Part shown: piece by piece, positions 31,921 through 42,552 of the stretch
Numbering within the stretch: position 1 is the stretch's first letter
Layout: every line of letters begins with the position of its first letter
Source of the DNA: Pectinophora gossypiella
Taxonomy: Eukaryota; Arthropoda; Insecta; Lepidoptera; Gelechiidae
Direction: 5' to 3'
Assembly (NCBI RefSeq): GCF_024362695.1
Contig: NC_065429.1
Span: forward strand, 7,071,849 to 7,135,848
Length of the DNA: 64,000 nt
The notes under the pieces: generated by a model
Seen by the model: the letters and a program-made list of their open reading frames with translations, nothing else
Told to the model about the DNA's origin: nothing
The model's database searches: none
Position numbers and translations under genes: made by a program

Positions 31921-32278
31921 TCACTCCCCTCTCTCCTCCTCCTGCACTTCCAACGGAGGTTCTTGGACCTCTGGCTCGACGGCCTCTCTGTTCACGTCTC
32001 TCACTCGGTTGGGTTCGAGCTCTATAGCCGGATCAGCTGTCGCCTCGGCCAAGTTCGTGACAGACTTGGACTTGAAGCACTGGAAATCCACGTGCCGACT
32101 CTTCGCCTCCTCCTTCTCCCAGGACATGTGGATGAATGGGCGTTGGACGTAGTTGTAGATGACCTCTGCTCGACCCCCAGGGCGTTTGCGCACTTTCTCC
32201 TTGTAAGTCGGGTAACCCTCCACGCCGAGCCGGATTTTCTTGAGGCCCCGCTCCTTCATCACTTGTTTTGCCACGTCT
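31921..32278 (-). CDS. BTBD10: BTBD10-like exon 4 (C-terminus)
   Basis: Starts in phase 2 after CAACAG and ends TGA at 31921. The first 80 residues are strongly conserved (V-I-Y-N-Y-V-Q-R-P-F-I-H-M-S-W). The last 40 are a variable Glu/Pro/Val tail. Confidence 0.9.
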
Positions 32279-35200
32279 CTGTTGCAAATGAAATCAGAAA
32301 TCAGAATTATTTCATCATCATTGAACAGGAATTAATGGGGATTAAAATGAAAAACGTGAGTGAGTTTCCTCACGATGTTTTCCTTCACCGCTGAGCACGT
32401 GATAATCATTTATGATCCAAATATGCATTCGGTTAAGGCCTGTGCTGGATTCAAACCTACAACCTCAAAGTAAGAGGCAAGCGTTCCGGCAGCTGGGCAG
32501 CCCAGTTCACGGCTTAAGTGTTGCCAATATAAAACTAATAAAAATACCTAAAATTTTGAATCGATATTTTGTTGTGGATTTAGAATATTGAGACCTTACA
32601 CGTTAAAAATGGTCTTCTTACTGGTGTCAGGGTTATTATTGAGCCGCCAAAGACCCCTGACATGGCTCATGTAACGACTACTTACTTACATCGGTAAGTA
32701 GTAACCGGGACCACCGGCTTAACGTGCCTTCCGAAGCACGGATCATCTTACTTTCGGACTATCTGGTGATCAGCCAGTAAAGTAATTTTTGTGATATGTC
32801 TCCACCGGGAATCGAACCCGGGTCCTCCGGATCGTGAGCCCAACACTCAACCACCTTACACGTTAAAAATGGTTGCTTACCTATTCTCAATATATTTGAA
32901 GAATCTATACAATGGTGTGGACAGGACTGTTTGACTATACTCGTCCCCCATCTGTGGTGGGTACTGTTCGTCCCACTCCACCGCGTCGTCATCCAACAAC
33001 ACCACAACATGGCACTCTCGGTCCCCTCTCTCCGCTGACACCACCATGAGGGGCAGGATCAGACGTTCTAGAAAGCTCTCGAACTGTCTCCTAGCACCCT
33101 CGTTGGATAACTCGTGGAGAAGACCACGAAGATTCTGAGGGTAGGATGAGAAGAACGATTTTTTTTTATTTTGACGTGACTTATTGTAGATTTGCCGCAG
33201 ATGGCATTCACTACTTGACCGGACATATGGGGAGCGCTGAAGGCTCTCACCCGGTACAACGTTTAAGGCAACAGGCCTGAGGGTGCACAGATGGGCGCGA
33301 ACCTCGGCTCAGGGCGTCGTCGGAGAGGAAAAATATTTGAAAGAATTAATCGACCCTAGTGGGTTGATAGCGATAAGCGCTGATTGAGGGAAATCGTCGA
33401 CCACGCCGGCGGGGTCGCGAGCTGATTGGCAGCCTCTGTGGCTAGAGTAATCGGGTCGTCGGGATCGTATATTACGTCCTTGGGCATGGACGATGTACCT
33501 TTGCCTATCCTATGGATAAATTGGAGTAACAGCATACCTGACATCTCACAGTGTTAGCATCAAACGGCACCAGGAGATAGTCGCAGGCCTCCCGCAGCTC
33601 CTGCACGGAGACCGTGGGGGGACACCTGATGCTGCCCCCGCGGTAATACTCCAGAATGGCGCGGAACACCGTGGCTGATATGCCCTCTGCCACCTCGTAC
33701 TCGCCGCGCTCATTCGTATGAGTGAAGTCTAACCCTGGAAATTAATATAGCACATATACAACGCGTCCATCGGTACGGCAATGCAGGATGGAAGAGGCGA
33801 GTCACAGGGACTGTCTTCTCTTCTTCTATCGTGTGGGTTGTGAATTACCAACTTCATCAACCCTGGTGTCAGGGTATTGAGCCGCCAAAGGCCCCTGACA
33901 TGGCTCATGTAACGACTACTTACTTACATCAGTAAGTAATAACCGGGACCAACGGCTTAACGTGCCTTCCGAAGCACGGAGGAGCTCGAGATGAAAACTT
34001 TTTTTTTGTGGTCACCCATCCTATGACCGGCCTTTGCGAAAGTTGCTTAACTTCAACAATCGCAGACCGAGCGCGTTTACCGCTGCGCCACCGAGCTCCT
34101 CAATGACGTCACAGGTTGCTTATTCATACAAATTCCATAGAAATTTTGTGTTTTGACATTTAGTAAACAGATTTGACTAGTTGGAAACTACCTATATGAC
34201 TATGAAAACCTATAACTAATGAAATGATGACTAATTGTTTACGTTATAATGACTTTCACAACCAAGAAATTCTAATGTGGGTTGTGACTGCGTCATTAAT
34301 TTATTTCTGATGTGGAAAGCAGTGGGACTATGAATAATGAATGAAAGAATGTTGTTTGAACTTCATATTTCGAGTCATAACCAATTCTCACTATTATCCA
34401 TCATTATCATTACATAATTGGATATTCGACAGTTGTAACAATAAAATATGGAATGGTAGTTAGTCATTTAACAATTAAATTAATTATCCAATAGTTTTTT
34501 TTTTATAAGATTTTTAAATATTTATTTTTACAAAATAAGAATGCTTTTTTATCTGTGAGAAGCAGACTAAACCCAAGATAAATTATGAAATTCAAATTAC
34601 TAAATAAAGACAGATCTAAAGGTGACAAAAAAACTTTTATTTTTTCTATTTAACTTATTTATGCATTTTAATAAAGAAAAATGTAATAATAAGTGTGACA
34701 TTTTGTTACATTTTTCCATGACATCATAGGTTGCTTTTTCATACAAATTCCATAGTAATTTTGTGTTTTGATGTTTAGTAAAAAGTAACTGATTTGACTA
34801 GTTGGAAAGTAGCATATTGATCCTTGCAATCAATAACATATTAACAATACCATATTGTGACCAACCCTAACATGTTTGCTTGTACATTCTATGCTTTCCA
34901 ACAAGAAATCTGTCTTTTGATTTTATTGGTTTTTACCTAAAGCTGCACACAAGACAAGACAAGACAACAACAACACAAGACAAGACTAAAGCACCAACAA
35001 CAACGATAAAAGCGACAAGAGCGTGGCTCTTAAATGGATGATGATGACCTAAAGCTGCTGTATATTTCTATTTAATGTCGTCTAGCCCTCGTTGACTATT
35101 ACTTCCGCACAATATCCCAGGAAGAGGAAATGACTGAAAACCAGTGCTGGATGGCGCCACAGCGTGGCTCCATCACAGCACAAGCTGAGGCATTTCCTTT

Positions 35201-36445
35201 TGCCCGTATTCATAATTATAGAAAAATCTAAATTGTCACTGGCAATAAATTTATTTTATTCTTATTCTTAAATCTCCATTTATACCATTTAAAGTTGGAT
35301 TGAAGAGATCTCTTTTAGAGATAGGCACACCTTTTATTACAGATTTTCTTAATTTAAGTGATTGATGAATAGAATATTTTATTAATTAAATGGGAGCACT
35401 AACTTTTATTTTATTTTTTATTTAATTAGGTAGGCACAAACTGTGATTCTGGGTCATTTTACACCCAAACTGATATAAGGTATAAAAATATAATTAGTAA
35501 ATAGGTTTTGTAATACAAATTATGAAACAATTTTAAAAACAACATAAAATAATTAAGTAACATTTTAAAACAAAAGCCTGTTAACTGTGTGTCTCTTTTG
35601 TAACTAGTTTTTTTTTTATTTTGGTGCAATATTTCAATTTTGTATTTGTATTTCAATTTTAAAATTAATATATTATTTAATTTTTGTACTTTTTTAAGTG
35701 GGTATTTTTGCCCATAATTGGGGTCTTACAAGACAATAGACAATAATAATTTAAAATAAGAATGTCTCAACATTCTAGAATGTTCTATCTTGATTAGAAT
35801 GACATGTTCTTAAAAAAAAATCCCAATAATATTCCAACACACACTTTGTTTTAATTCACACCAATTGGAAACAAATCAAAATGTAAAAGAAAATTTTTAG
35901 AGTGTACCTAAGGGAACATTATGGGCCAGAGCTTAAAAAAAAATCGTATTGTATGAAGACTTAGAAAAAAATTGTATGGACTATCGCCATTATAATTTTC
36001 TCATGAGTGATAGGTATATTAAAAAGATAAACAAATCAGAAATCTACAAGCACATACCTGAACTGAACATCCTTCCTAACATAGTGTTGGGATGCGCCGT
36101 AAACTGCGCAGGGTCCACCACGAACCTCGTATTGTCAACCACCAGGGTGATTCTATCCTCGATTTGGTTTACAGCCTTCCCATTCCTCGGAGCATCCTGT
36201 GCTGTAGATGTTGACGGAGTAGGAGTGTTGGGCGCCTGGTTCTTCGGCGGCATGGTCGACGAAGGTATCCGCGTCCTCATCGGGCCGTTCCTCTTCGAGA
36301 GCCTCTTGCGTCTATCCTCGTCACGTCTGTATTCCTCCGTATCACTACTACTATCTGGATAGAAGAACGGTCGGCGGTCGGACATGGCCTCCTGGCCCGC
36401 TGCCTGCGTGTCGGACATAGGCGCGCGCTCGTTAAGAGCAATCAC
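31921..36445 (-). CDS. BTBD10: BTBD10/KCTD20-like protein (398 aa, four exons)
   Basis: Exons 36445-36058, 33734-33538, 33134-32881 and 32278-31921 join in phases 1, 0 and 2 to give 398 codons. After a charged, Ser/Pro-rich N-terminus (residues 1-95), a BTB-type domain starts D-R-I-T-L-V-V-D-N-T-R-F-V-V-D. The conserved block L-R-E-A-C-D-Y-L follows. The C-terminal region contains I-E-N-R-D-V-A-K, G-V-E-G-Y-P-T-Y-K-E-K and S-W-E-K-E-E-A-K-S-R-H-V-D-F-Q-C, all hallmarks of BTBD10/KCTD20. In mammals these proteins bind Akt and PP2A and favour Akt phosphorylation. Human relatives are 420-475 aa. A second ATG nine codons in is an equally good start. It lies head-to-head with YEATS2. Confidence 0.92.
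32360..32515 (-). mobile_element. SINE-delta head half
   Basis: Reverse head (CAACCTCAAAGTAAGAGGCA) and body with TTCACCGCTGAGCACGTGAT. The 3' half is absent. It lies in BTBD10-like intron 3, about 80 bases from exon 4. Confidence 0.6.
32594..32873 (-). mobile_element. SINE-alpha with exact 20-bp target duplication
   Basis: CCTTACACGTTAAAAATGGT flanks both sides (32594-32613 and 32854-32873), giving a clean insertion of 240 bp in BTBD10-like intron 3. The right duplication ends 7 bases from exon 3's last base. Confidence 0.88.
32881..33134 (-). CDS. BTBD10: BTBD10-like exon 3
   Basis: Acceptor CCCTCAG, donor GTAAGC. Encodes G-L-L-H-E-L-S-N-E-G-A, the R-E-C-H-V-V-V-L segment and L-Y-R-F-F-K-Y-I-E-N. 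The donor lies 7 bases from a 20-bp target duplication of a SINE-alpha insertion (see 32594). Confidence 0.9.
33160..33490 (+). repeat. Interspersed repeat R
   Basis: Starts TTGACGTGACTTATTGTAGA after a T-run and runs to GGATCGTATATTACGTCCTT. It begins 25 bases upstream of exon 3's acceptor, in the intron. Confidence 0.65.
33538..33734 (-). CDS. BTBD10: BTBD10-like exon 2
   Basis: Acceptor TTTCCAG, donor GTATGC. Encodes G-E-Y-E-V-A-E-G-I-S-A-T-V-F-R-A-I-L-E-Y-Y and L-R-E-A-C-D-Y-L, the most conserved part of the BTB domain in this family. Confidence 0.9.
33800..34105 (-). mobile_element. SINE with gamma head and alpha tail
   Basis: The reverse head contains GAAGTTAAGCAAC and GGATGGGTGACC (5S-like). 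The tail is that of SINE-alpha (GCCATGTCAGGGGCC). The junction lies at the shared core near 33975. This copy shows head and tail exchange among families. Confidence 0.75.
34107..34815. repeat. Repeat Y, first copy
   Basis: 34337-34812 is almost identical to 49790-50268 (for example CATAATTGGATATTCGACAG). A diverged second piece of its own end (34107-34195) lies upstream. AT-rich and non-coding, in BTBD10-like intron 1. Confidence 0.75.
34990..35280 (+). repeat. LINE tails in BTBD10-like intron 1
   Basis: A short GACAAGAGCGTGGCTCTTAA tail with ATGATGATGA is followed by a LINE-type 3' UTR (AACCAGTGCTGGATGGCGCC to GGCAATAAATTTATTTTATT). From 35280 to 36057 I see only AT-rich sequence. Confidence 0.45.
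36058..36445 (-). CDS. BTBD10: BTBD10-like exon 1
   Basis: Encodes the acidic/basic N-terminus and the first part of the BTB domain through M-L-G-R-M-F-S-S. The donor is GTATGT at 36057. Start candidates are 36445 (M-I-A-L) and 36418 (M-S-D-T). The intron to exon 2 spans 2.3 kb and holds repeat Y. Confidence 0.88.
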
Positions 36446-36806
36446 ATTACGTTACACACAAAACAAGTCACCGATATTCGGGCGTGATGACTTTCCTTTG
36501 TAGTGAAATGGAAAACAACAATTCCGAGAAATCTTCTTTCTTCTTTCTTGTTGTTTATGGCTGCATCGTTACTGAACGATGATTCTGCCAATGTCAAAGT
36601 TCCGAAGAAAACTGTTTGTAAACGTAAATAACCGGTTTTATGTAAGATAGATTCTTCGCAGAGAATACTCGGTGGGTAGTCCACTGTTGCAAAAGTAACC
36701 TAAAAGTAGGACAACACAATGTTAAAATGACGTCACAAATAGGTTAGTAACACGTAAAGAGGTTATGGAGAAGCAAACTTAAAGTAGGGTTACTTGCCTT
36801 AAATTT

Positions 36807-39800
36807 TTATAATTTTAAGTTATAACGTTTAATAAAATTGCATAATATATTAATAAAAGGGGTATAGACTAAACTTAAGAGGTAATTAACGTTCACGGGG
36901 CGGGGAATATTAGGAGGGAGAATATCATAAAGAGATATACCTATATTAGGACAGGAAAAAAATAAATGATCTACTGTGCCATCTTCAACACCACATTCGC
37001 ATAGAGAATGGTCACGGATTCTTAATTTGGCTAAGAAAACAGGAGTGCACACGTGTCCTAGACGCAAACGGATAACAGTGGAAGTTACCCACTTTTCAAA
37101 ATTTTTATATTTATTAAACCAGGGTCTTGTTGGTATAGTAGGCTGGATACTTCCATAAACCTTACCCTTTGCTTGCTTGGAAATTATCCAGTGCTCGTTC
37201 CAAGATTTGAATAAATGTGGTTTAGCAAGAGACCTGATGTCTCTGGAGAAAGACTTGTTATGGGAATTGTTGCCTAAGCGAATAGCCTCCTTAGCACACA
37301 GATCAGCCACTTCGTTACCGTGAATACCACTGTGGCTTGGGATCCAAGCCAGAATAACCTCAATTCCACTCTGTTGGCATCGATAAAGGGCTTCCTTGGT
37401 TTTGAGGGTGAGATAAAAAATTTCCCTTGAATGGAAAGGCAATTTTAATAAGTCTTGTAGACAACTCAAGGAATCTGAAAATATTATTGATTTGTTCAGC
37501 TTGTGAGATTCTATATAAGACACGGCTTCTAAAATGGCAATGGACTCACCTGTGAAGATTGAAGAGCTAGAGGGGCATTTAAAGTTAAGGATGATGTTGT
37601 ATTTAGGTATCCATACAGCTGATCCAACGTGGCTAGAATCGGAGAATTTTGAGGCGTCAGTATAGAGCTGGAGCCAGTCCTTCCAGTTTTTCTCCAATAT
37701 CCTGTTGAACTCCTTATCAGCGCCCGGCGAATTCTTGGCTATTCCTAGGTTTAATATTACCTTTGGGCAAAAAACAAGAGACTCAAATGGAAATTCAAAA
37801 ATTGCGGATTTAGGGGTCTGGTGAATAGTAAGGGAACTGACTTTTTTAAAAGACTTGACGAGAGGCGGCAAGTCTTTATGTGACCAATAACTAGACGCGG
37901 ATAATAAATTGAGGGAATTAAGTTTTTTATGAAGAGGGTGAGAAGAGTTTTGTAAAATGTTAAAATAATACCTATCCGACAAAAACTGTCTGCGCAATTG
38001 GAGTGGAGGTTCCACGCATTCGACTTGGAGAGCATTCGTAGGGGACGATTTCATCGCTCCTGTAATTATTCGCAAGGATTTAGCCTGTAACCTGTCCAGT
38101 ATACGTAGAGCAGTTTTGCTGCAAGGTTCTAAAATAAAGCTGGCGTAATCAAAATGACTACGAATAATCGCATTGTACAGGAGCCTTTGGCAATAAGGAT
38201 GGGAGCCCCAACGAACCCCAGACAGAGATCTAAGGACGTTTATGTTTTTTTCGCATTTCGCAACAATATTTTCGAGGTGATACAAACCAGTCAATTTACT
38301 ATCGAGGATCACGCCTAAAAATTTAACCCTGTCACGGATAGTCACCGGCTGTTCATCAATGGTTAGCGCAATGGTAGGTATAGCACGTTTACGGGAGAAC
38401 ACAACCGCACTACACTTTGGAACAGATAGTGAAAGTCCATGATCACTAAGCCAGATGCTTAGGTAGTATAGAGCAGAATTGAGCCGGGAACATGCTTCCG
38501 TAAACGAGGAGGAGCAAACATACAGAGCAATATCATCCGCGTATTGGAGGATGTTGCTGAAGCAAAGAACTGTTCTATCGAGATCGAAGGTGTACACGTT
38601 ATATAATATTGGACTAAGGACTGACCCCTGAGGAAGACCTTTCCATAGGGATCTGGAAGGAGATAGAGAGCCTTGAACTCTTACAACGATAGATCGAGCC
38701 ATGAGAAGATTGCAGATGACATTGACCATCCTCTCCGGGATATTCAGCTGAAGCATTTTCTGCCTGAGTATTGGGAGGAGGACGTTATCATAAGCAGAGG
38801 AGATGTCAAGGAAGACACCGATGACATGCTCTTCCTTACTGAGAGCTCGTCTAACATCAGTGGTGAATATGCTAAGGCTATCCAGAGTACCCATACCTCT
38901 ACGGAAACCAAACTGAAATTTAGATAATAGTCCTCTATTCTCTAACAACCACTCCAATCTGTTTTTCAACAAATGCTCCAGAATTTTGGCGAGAGTCGAT
39001 GAAAGGGCGATAGGCCTATAAGAGGAGGCGTCTTTTGGATCTTTTCCAGGTTTGAGAATTGGAACGACTATTTGGGTCTTCCATGAATCAGGAACGATCC
39101 CGGAAGTGAATACCTGGTTGATGATTTCCAGAAAGTATAATTTCGCTGACACTGTGGATTTGGTAATAAAAGAGTAAGGAATCCCGTCCATGCCAGGGGA
39201 TGAGACTTTTAAGTTATCCAGAGCACAGCATAGTTCAGCGTATGAAAAGGGCTCGTTGAAACTATGAGTAGAAGGTGAAGGGGGAGCGGAGGTAGGAAGA
39301 CAGTCCTGGTAGGGCACAGAGGGGGGAGCGAGTTTGTCAAAAAAATCCGGTAGCCAAGAGGACGTGTCGTTACAAGTTATGTTATTATCATTTAGCAGAT
39401 ACCTTCTATAAGCTTTAACACGTTTCCAGACTAAAGAAGCAGGAGACCGGGGAGCGAGAGACTCACAGAAGTCACGCCATCCCATAACCTTTTTCTTGGC
39501 TAGTAACTTCTTGCAACGCGCAGACGCCTTCTGAAAACACAGATATTTTTCCAAAGAAGTTAGATCACCAGCAAAAGAATTCTCTGCCATGTCACGAAGA
39601 CGTACACTCTCAGAGCATTCCGCGTCCCACCACGGAGGTGAGGAGATTTTGCCCCGAGCTGAATTTTTCAAAGGGATTGATTCGTCAGCGGATGAAGTAA
39701 TGCATAGAGTAAACTCATCGTAACAGGCAAGAAAATTAGATGAAGAGATCGGGGTAAGAGACGTGACTTTACTATCTACCAGCTTAGCATACTTATCCCA

Positions 39801-40511
39801 ATCAGCCATACCCAGGCGGTACTTCAGAAGAGGAGGAGGATCTTTAACAGGAGAGGAAGAGGAAAGAAAGGAAACAATAATAGGAAAATGATCGCTCCCA
39901 TGGCAATTAGGTAGGACCCTCCACGAGAGAGACAGCACCAAACCAGGCGAAACCAACGACAGATCCACGACGCTAGAACCACCACACAGTGGTGAAGTCC
40001 TCCGCGTCGGTGAGCCATCATTCAGCACGCACAGGTTGATATCGTCCAGGAGATCAAATAAGTGAGGAGCCAAATGGTCACATTTATAAGATCCCCAGAA
40101 AGTGTGGTGAACATTGAAGTCACCAAGAATTATAAATGGCCCAGAAAGAGAAGTAAGAATATCTTTTAATTCTATAATTTGAGAGGACTTGGGATGTGGT
40201 AGATAAACAGAGACAATTGTGTAGTTAAAAATCTTAATTGCTACCACGTGAAGGTCGCGATCATGCGGGGGGATGGGGATTTGGGAGAATGTGCATTTTT
40301 TATTGACAAGGATGGCCGAGCCAGCATAACCATCATCCCTGTCATCCCGAAGACAGGAGAAACCAGGGAACCTGAAAATGGAACCCGGCCTCAGCCAAGT
40401 CTCAGAGATGGCACAGACGACAGGCTTGTGCTTATTGATTAAGGAGATTAATTCAGACTTTTTGGATCTAATGCTCTTACAGTTCCATTGTAGGAGACAT
40501 TGACCCGCCAT
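36807..40511 (-). CDS. LINE ORF2: endonuclease, reverse transcriptase, RNase H
   Basis: 1,234 aa. The N-terminal AP-type endonuclease shows Q-W-N-C-K-S-I, I-S-E-T-W-L, G-D-F-N-V-H-H and G-S-D-H-F-P-I. Reverse transcriptase: G-M-D-G-I-P-Y, F-G-F-R-R-G, L-P-Q-G-S-V-L-S-P-I-L and the catalytic Y-A-D-D. RNase H at about residues 950-1090: Y-T-D-A-S-K, E-S-I-A-I-L-E, F-S-D-S-L-S and H-G-N-E-V-A-D, giving all four acidic positions. A Cys/His-containing tail (C-E-C-G-V-E, then H-L-F-F-S-C) ends it. The reading frame is uninterrupted, consistent with recent activity. Confidence 0.93.
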   Translation of the reverse strand: MAGQCLLQWNCKSIRSKKSELISLINKHKPVVCAISETWLRPGSIFRFPGFSCLRDDRDDGYAGSAILVNKKCTFSQIPIPPHDRDLHVVAIKIFNYTIVSVYLPHPKSSQIIELKDILTSLSGPFIILGDFNVHHTFWGSYKCDHLAPHLFDLLDDINLCVLNDGSPTRRTSPLCGGSSVVDLSLVSPGLVLSLSWRVLPNCHGSDHFPIIVSFLSSSSPVKDPPPLLKYRLGMADWDKYAKLVDSKVTSLTPISSSNFLACYDEFTLCITSSADESIPLKNSARGKISSPPWWDAECSESVRLRDMAENSFAGDLTSLEKYLCFQKASARCKKLLAKKKVMGWRDFCESLAPRSPASLVWKRVKAYRRYLLNDNNITCNDTSSWLPDFFDKLAPPSVPYQDCLPTSAPPSPSTHSFNEPFSYAELCCALDNLKVSSPGMDGIPYSFITKSTVSAKLYFLEIINQVFTSGIVPDSWKTQIVVPILKPGKDPKDASSYRPIALSSTLAKILEHLLKNRLEWLLENRGLLSKFQFGFRRGMGTLDSLSIFTTDVRRALSKEEHVIGVFLDISSAYDNVLLPILRQKMLQLNIPERMVNVICNLLMARSIVVRVQGSLSPSRSLWKGLPQGSVLSPILYNVYTFDLDRTVLCFSNILQYADDIALYVCSSSFTEACSRLNSALYYLSIWLSDHGLSLSVPKCSAVVFSRKRAIPTIALTIDEQPVTIRDRVKFLGVILDSKLTGLYHLENIVAKCEKNINVLRSLSGVRWGSHPYCQRLLYNAIIRSHFDYASFILEPCSKTALRILDRLQAKSLRIITGAMKSSPTNALQVECVEPPLQLRRQFLSDRYYFNILQNSSHPLHKKLNSLNLLSASSYWSHKDLPPLVKSFKKVSSLTIHQTPKSAIFEFPFESLVFCPKVILNLGIAKNSPGADKEFNRILEKNWKDWLQLYTDASKFSDSSHVGSAVWIPKYNIILNFKCPSSSSIFTGESIAILEAVSYIESHKLNKSIIFSDSLSCLQDLLKLPFHSREIFYLTLKTKEALYRCQQSGIEVILAWIPSHSGIHGNEVADLCAKEAIRLGNNSHNKSFSRDIRSLAKPHLFKSWNEHWIISKQAKGKVYGSIQPTIPTRPWFNKYKNFEKWVTSTVIRLRLGHVCTPVFLAKLRIRDHSLCECGVEDGTVDHLFFSCPNIGISLYDILPPNIPRPVNVNYLLSLVYTPFINILCNFIKRYNLKL

Positions 40512-41946
40512 TATTGATGAGTATTTTAGAGAAGAATTGTTTCAGTAGCAACATGACATTGTTCGGTAAGGAATCTGAGAATTTAGATATAACATTAATT
40601 AGGGAACAGATTAACAGTTCAATGAGGTTATCATTGGGAGTCAGAAAAGGGGTGGACTCAGAGGGAGCTTGGAAGGCACAACCATTGGGTTGTGAGGATT
40701 TGGGGGACCTGGTGATGTTAGAATGAGCCTGATTATCATACGGTCTGCTCAATTCTGGGGCTGGGCGTCGTTCACGAAATACAGTTTTCCGATAAGAAGT
40801 ACTAGGTTGGGATGCGGATGGAGAACCTGGCGAAGGAGGAGAGAAGGTAGGTTGGGAATAGCATGGGGCCGGTTGGGAGAGAACATCCGCGAAAGATCTT
40901 TTAACCGTGGGGAAACGGACGGAGGCTTCTGCATAGGAAATATTTTCCTCGGACATAACTATCTTGATGGTCTTTTGTCTGGAGTGTTCAGGGCACCTCG
41001 AATCTGTAGCTCTGTGATTGCCATTGCAAAGTAGGCATGAAACTAGGTCGTCAGGAGTGTTACAGCTCTCACCTAAATGAGGCTGAGCACATTTGTAGCA
41101 ACGGGGTTTAGACCTACATTGCGTCTTAATGTGACCAAACCGGCAGCAGCCTCTGCACTGGATGGTAGGAAGCTGGTAAATATCGACAGGAAGAGACGAA
41201 TAAAAACAGTATACCTTATTGGGCAATGTCTGACCCAAGAAGGTCAGGACCACAGTGGTGGAGGGGATCCAAGTAGTAGTTCCATCGATATTTTTTTTTT
41301 TGGAATTTAGTCGCCTAGCTTTTATTACCTGTCCGCAATTGGTGGGGTATTGGAGGCCCGCAACAAGTTCCTCCAGAGACCAGTCAATGGGAATGTTTCT
41401 AACAACCCCCATTCTTGAAACCTGGAACTGAGGGATTGATGCACATAACTTGTTCTCTTCAAGGAATGGGTTTGCTACAAAGTTGTTGGCAGCAGAAGAG
41501 GAGGAAAACTCCACAGAAATCCGGTTGCGTCCTACGGATGTAACACCTCCGTTAACTATGCCAGGTATTTTATGTTGGAACAAGAGTTGGGCAAGTTTTA
41601 GCACTCTTAGGGTGAGACCCGCTGACGGATCACTTTCCAAACGTGAGACATGTACAGAAAAGGGGCCTTGGTCAGAATCTGAGTACTTCAGTTTTTCGCC
41701 TGCGAATTCTGGCACAGTAAATACATCCTGCACAGAAGCGGCCGGGGTTATATTTTTCTTGGGGTTGGGATTAGTTATTTCCGTCTCCGCATGACGTTTC
41801 ATTGTTCTCTGTGCACCAGAAGACTCCCCCTGGCTTGGATTCAAAGCCTGAAGAGGACCCTCCAAGTCTGGTGGAATACCACCTCCTCCCGGAGGAGGAT
41901 CGTCCCCCATTATATAATAAAACAGGGATTTACATGCACAAAACAC
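40477..41946 (-). CDS. LINE ORF1, gag-like zinc-knuckle protein
   Basis: 489 codons, or 477 aa from the better start M-G-D-D at 41910. The central region contains a run of Cys/His knuckles: C-R-G-C-C-R-F-G-H-I-K-T-Q-C, C-Y-K-C-A-Q-P-H-L-G-E-S-C and C-L-L-C-N-G-N-H. This is the pattern of nucleic-acid-binding ORF1 proteins of insect non-LTR elements. A Pro/Ser-rich linker and a hydrophobic C-terminal stretch follow. It overlaps ORF2 by 35 bases in a different frame, so ORF2 is likely made by reinitiation or frameshift. Confidence 0.9.
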   Translation of the reverse strand: MFCACKSLFYYIMGDDPPPGGGGIPPDLEGPLQALNPSQGESSGAQRTMKRHAETEITNPNPKKNITPAASVQDVFTVPEFAGEKLKYSDSDQGPFSVHVSRLESDPSAGLTLRVLKLAQLLFQHKIPGIVNGGVTSVGRNRISVEFSSSSAANNFVANPFLEENKLCASIPQFQVSRMGVVRNIPIDWSLEELVAGLQYPTNCGQVIKARRLNSKKKNIDGTTTWIPSTTVVLTFLGQTLPNKVYCFYSSLPVDIYQLPTIQCRGCCRFGHIKTQCRSKPRCYKCAQPHLGESCNTPDDLVSCLLCNGNHRATDSRCPEHSRQKTIKIVMSEENISYAEASVRFPTVKRSFADVLSQPAPCYSQPTFSPPSPGSPSASQPSTSYRKTVFRERRPAPELSRPYDNQAHSNITRSPKSSQPNGCAFQAPSESTPFLTPNDNLIELLICSLINVISKFSDSLPNNVMLLLKQFFSKILINNGGSMSPTMEL

Positions 41947-42116
41947 TCACCACGTAAACACAGAAATACCAGCACCAATAATACACAACAATATATACAG
42001 TAATTTTGAAACAATCAGAGGATTAATCCAAAAACAACAAAGAGTATCGGCCGCAACGTGATTTCTAGAGCACGATGACAGGCAGAATCCTTCCGAGAAA
42101 TCGTCAGCAGCGTTTG

Positions 42117-42552
42117 ACAGACACTTGACATTTTTTTTTTTTTTGTTTTGGTTTTCCCCGAAGGGTAAGGCAAAGGGAACTATGCCCATACAGCCATGTC
42201 TGACGTATTTTTTTTCTTGATGATTAATGAAATGATGAAAGGTGATGATGATGAAACCTAAGCCCCACCCTCGGAGTAGACTCCTACTCCGAACCCCAAA
42301 CGAATTAACTCAAAAGTCCGCATAAACTTTTGAGTTATGAAGCGGCTTCCTGACACGAAGCGAAAATAGGCAGATACACTTTGTTTATTGAATACTCCAA
42401 TATAATAACACTCGCGAATGTCTTCCGACTAACTTAATGCGATCATTAACCACAAAACACCACTTCGTATTGATTATTTAGATTATTCAATGAAGAAAGC
42501 AACTGTCCCGTTCCCGTTTCCCGCCAAAAAGCCCAGACACTTGACAGTTTTT
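42117..42552 (-). mobile_element. SINE-like 400-bp element with target duplication, copy 1
   Basis: CAGACACTTGACA borders both sides (near 42118 and 42533), each followed by a T-run. Read on the minus strand it starts GGCTTTTTGGCGGGAAACGG and ends GGGGAAAACCAAAACAAAA, an A-rich tail. A second copy is at 55924-56348. There is no ORF and no obvious tRNA head. It lies next to the LINE's 5' end. Confidence 0.75.

Larger units (their letters stand above)
36797..42116 (-). mobile_element. Apparently intact non-LTR retrotransposon with RNase H
   Basis: Two long overlapping ORFs on the minus strand, without stops or shifts: ORF1 41946-40477 and ORF2 40511-36807. No LTRs are present. A 5' UTR of about 200 bases leads to a start M-G-D-D-P-P-P at 41910. 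The 3' UTR is very short, ending in an A/T-rich TAAAAATTTAAGG, with no long poly(A). RNase H after the reverse transcriptase places it in the I-like or R1/LOA-like groups rather than classic jockey. Edges are approximate because I could not find a convincing target duplication. Confidence 0.88.

Noticed and set aside
31813..32394. 193-codon plus-strand ORF opposite the BTBD10-like last exon
   Set aside because: It is the antisense of a conserved coding exon. The minus strand matches BTBD10/KCTD20 residue by residue.
36797..42116. Endogenous retrovirus or LTR element
   Set aside because: No LTRs, no protease or integrase. The AP-type endonuclease and the domain order are those of a non-LTR retrotransposon.
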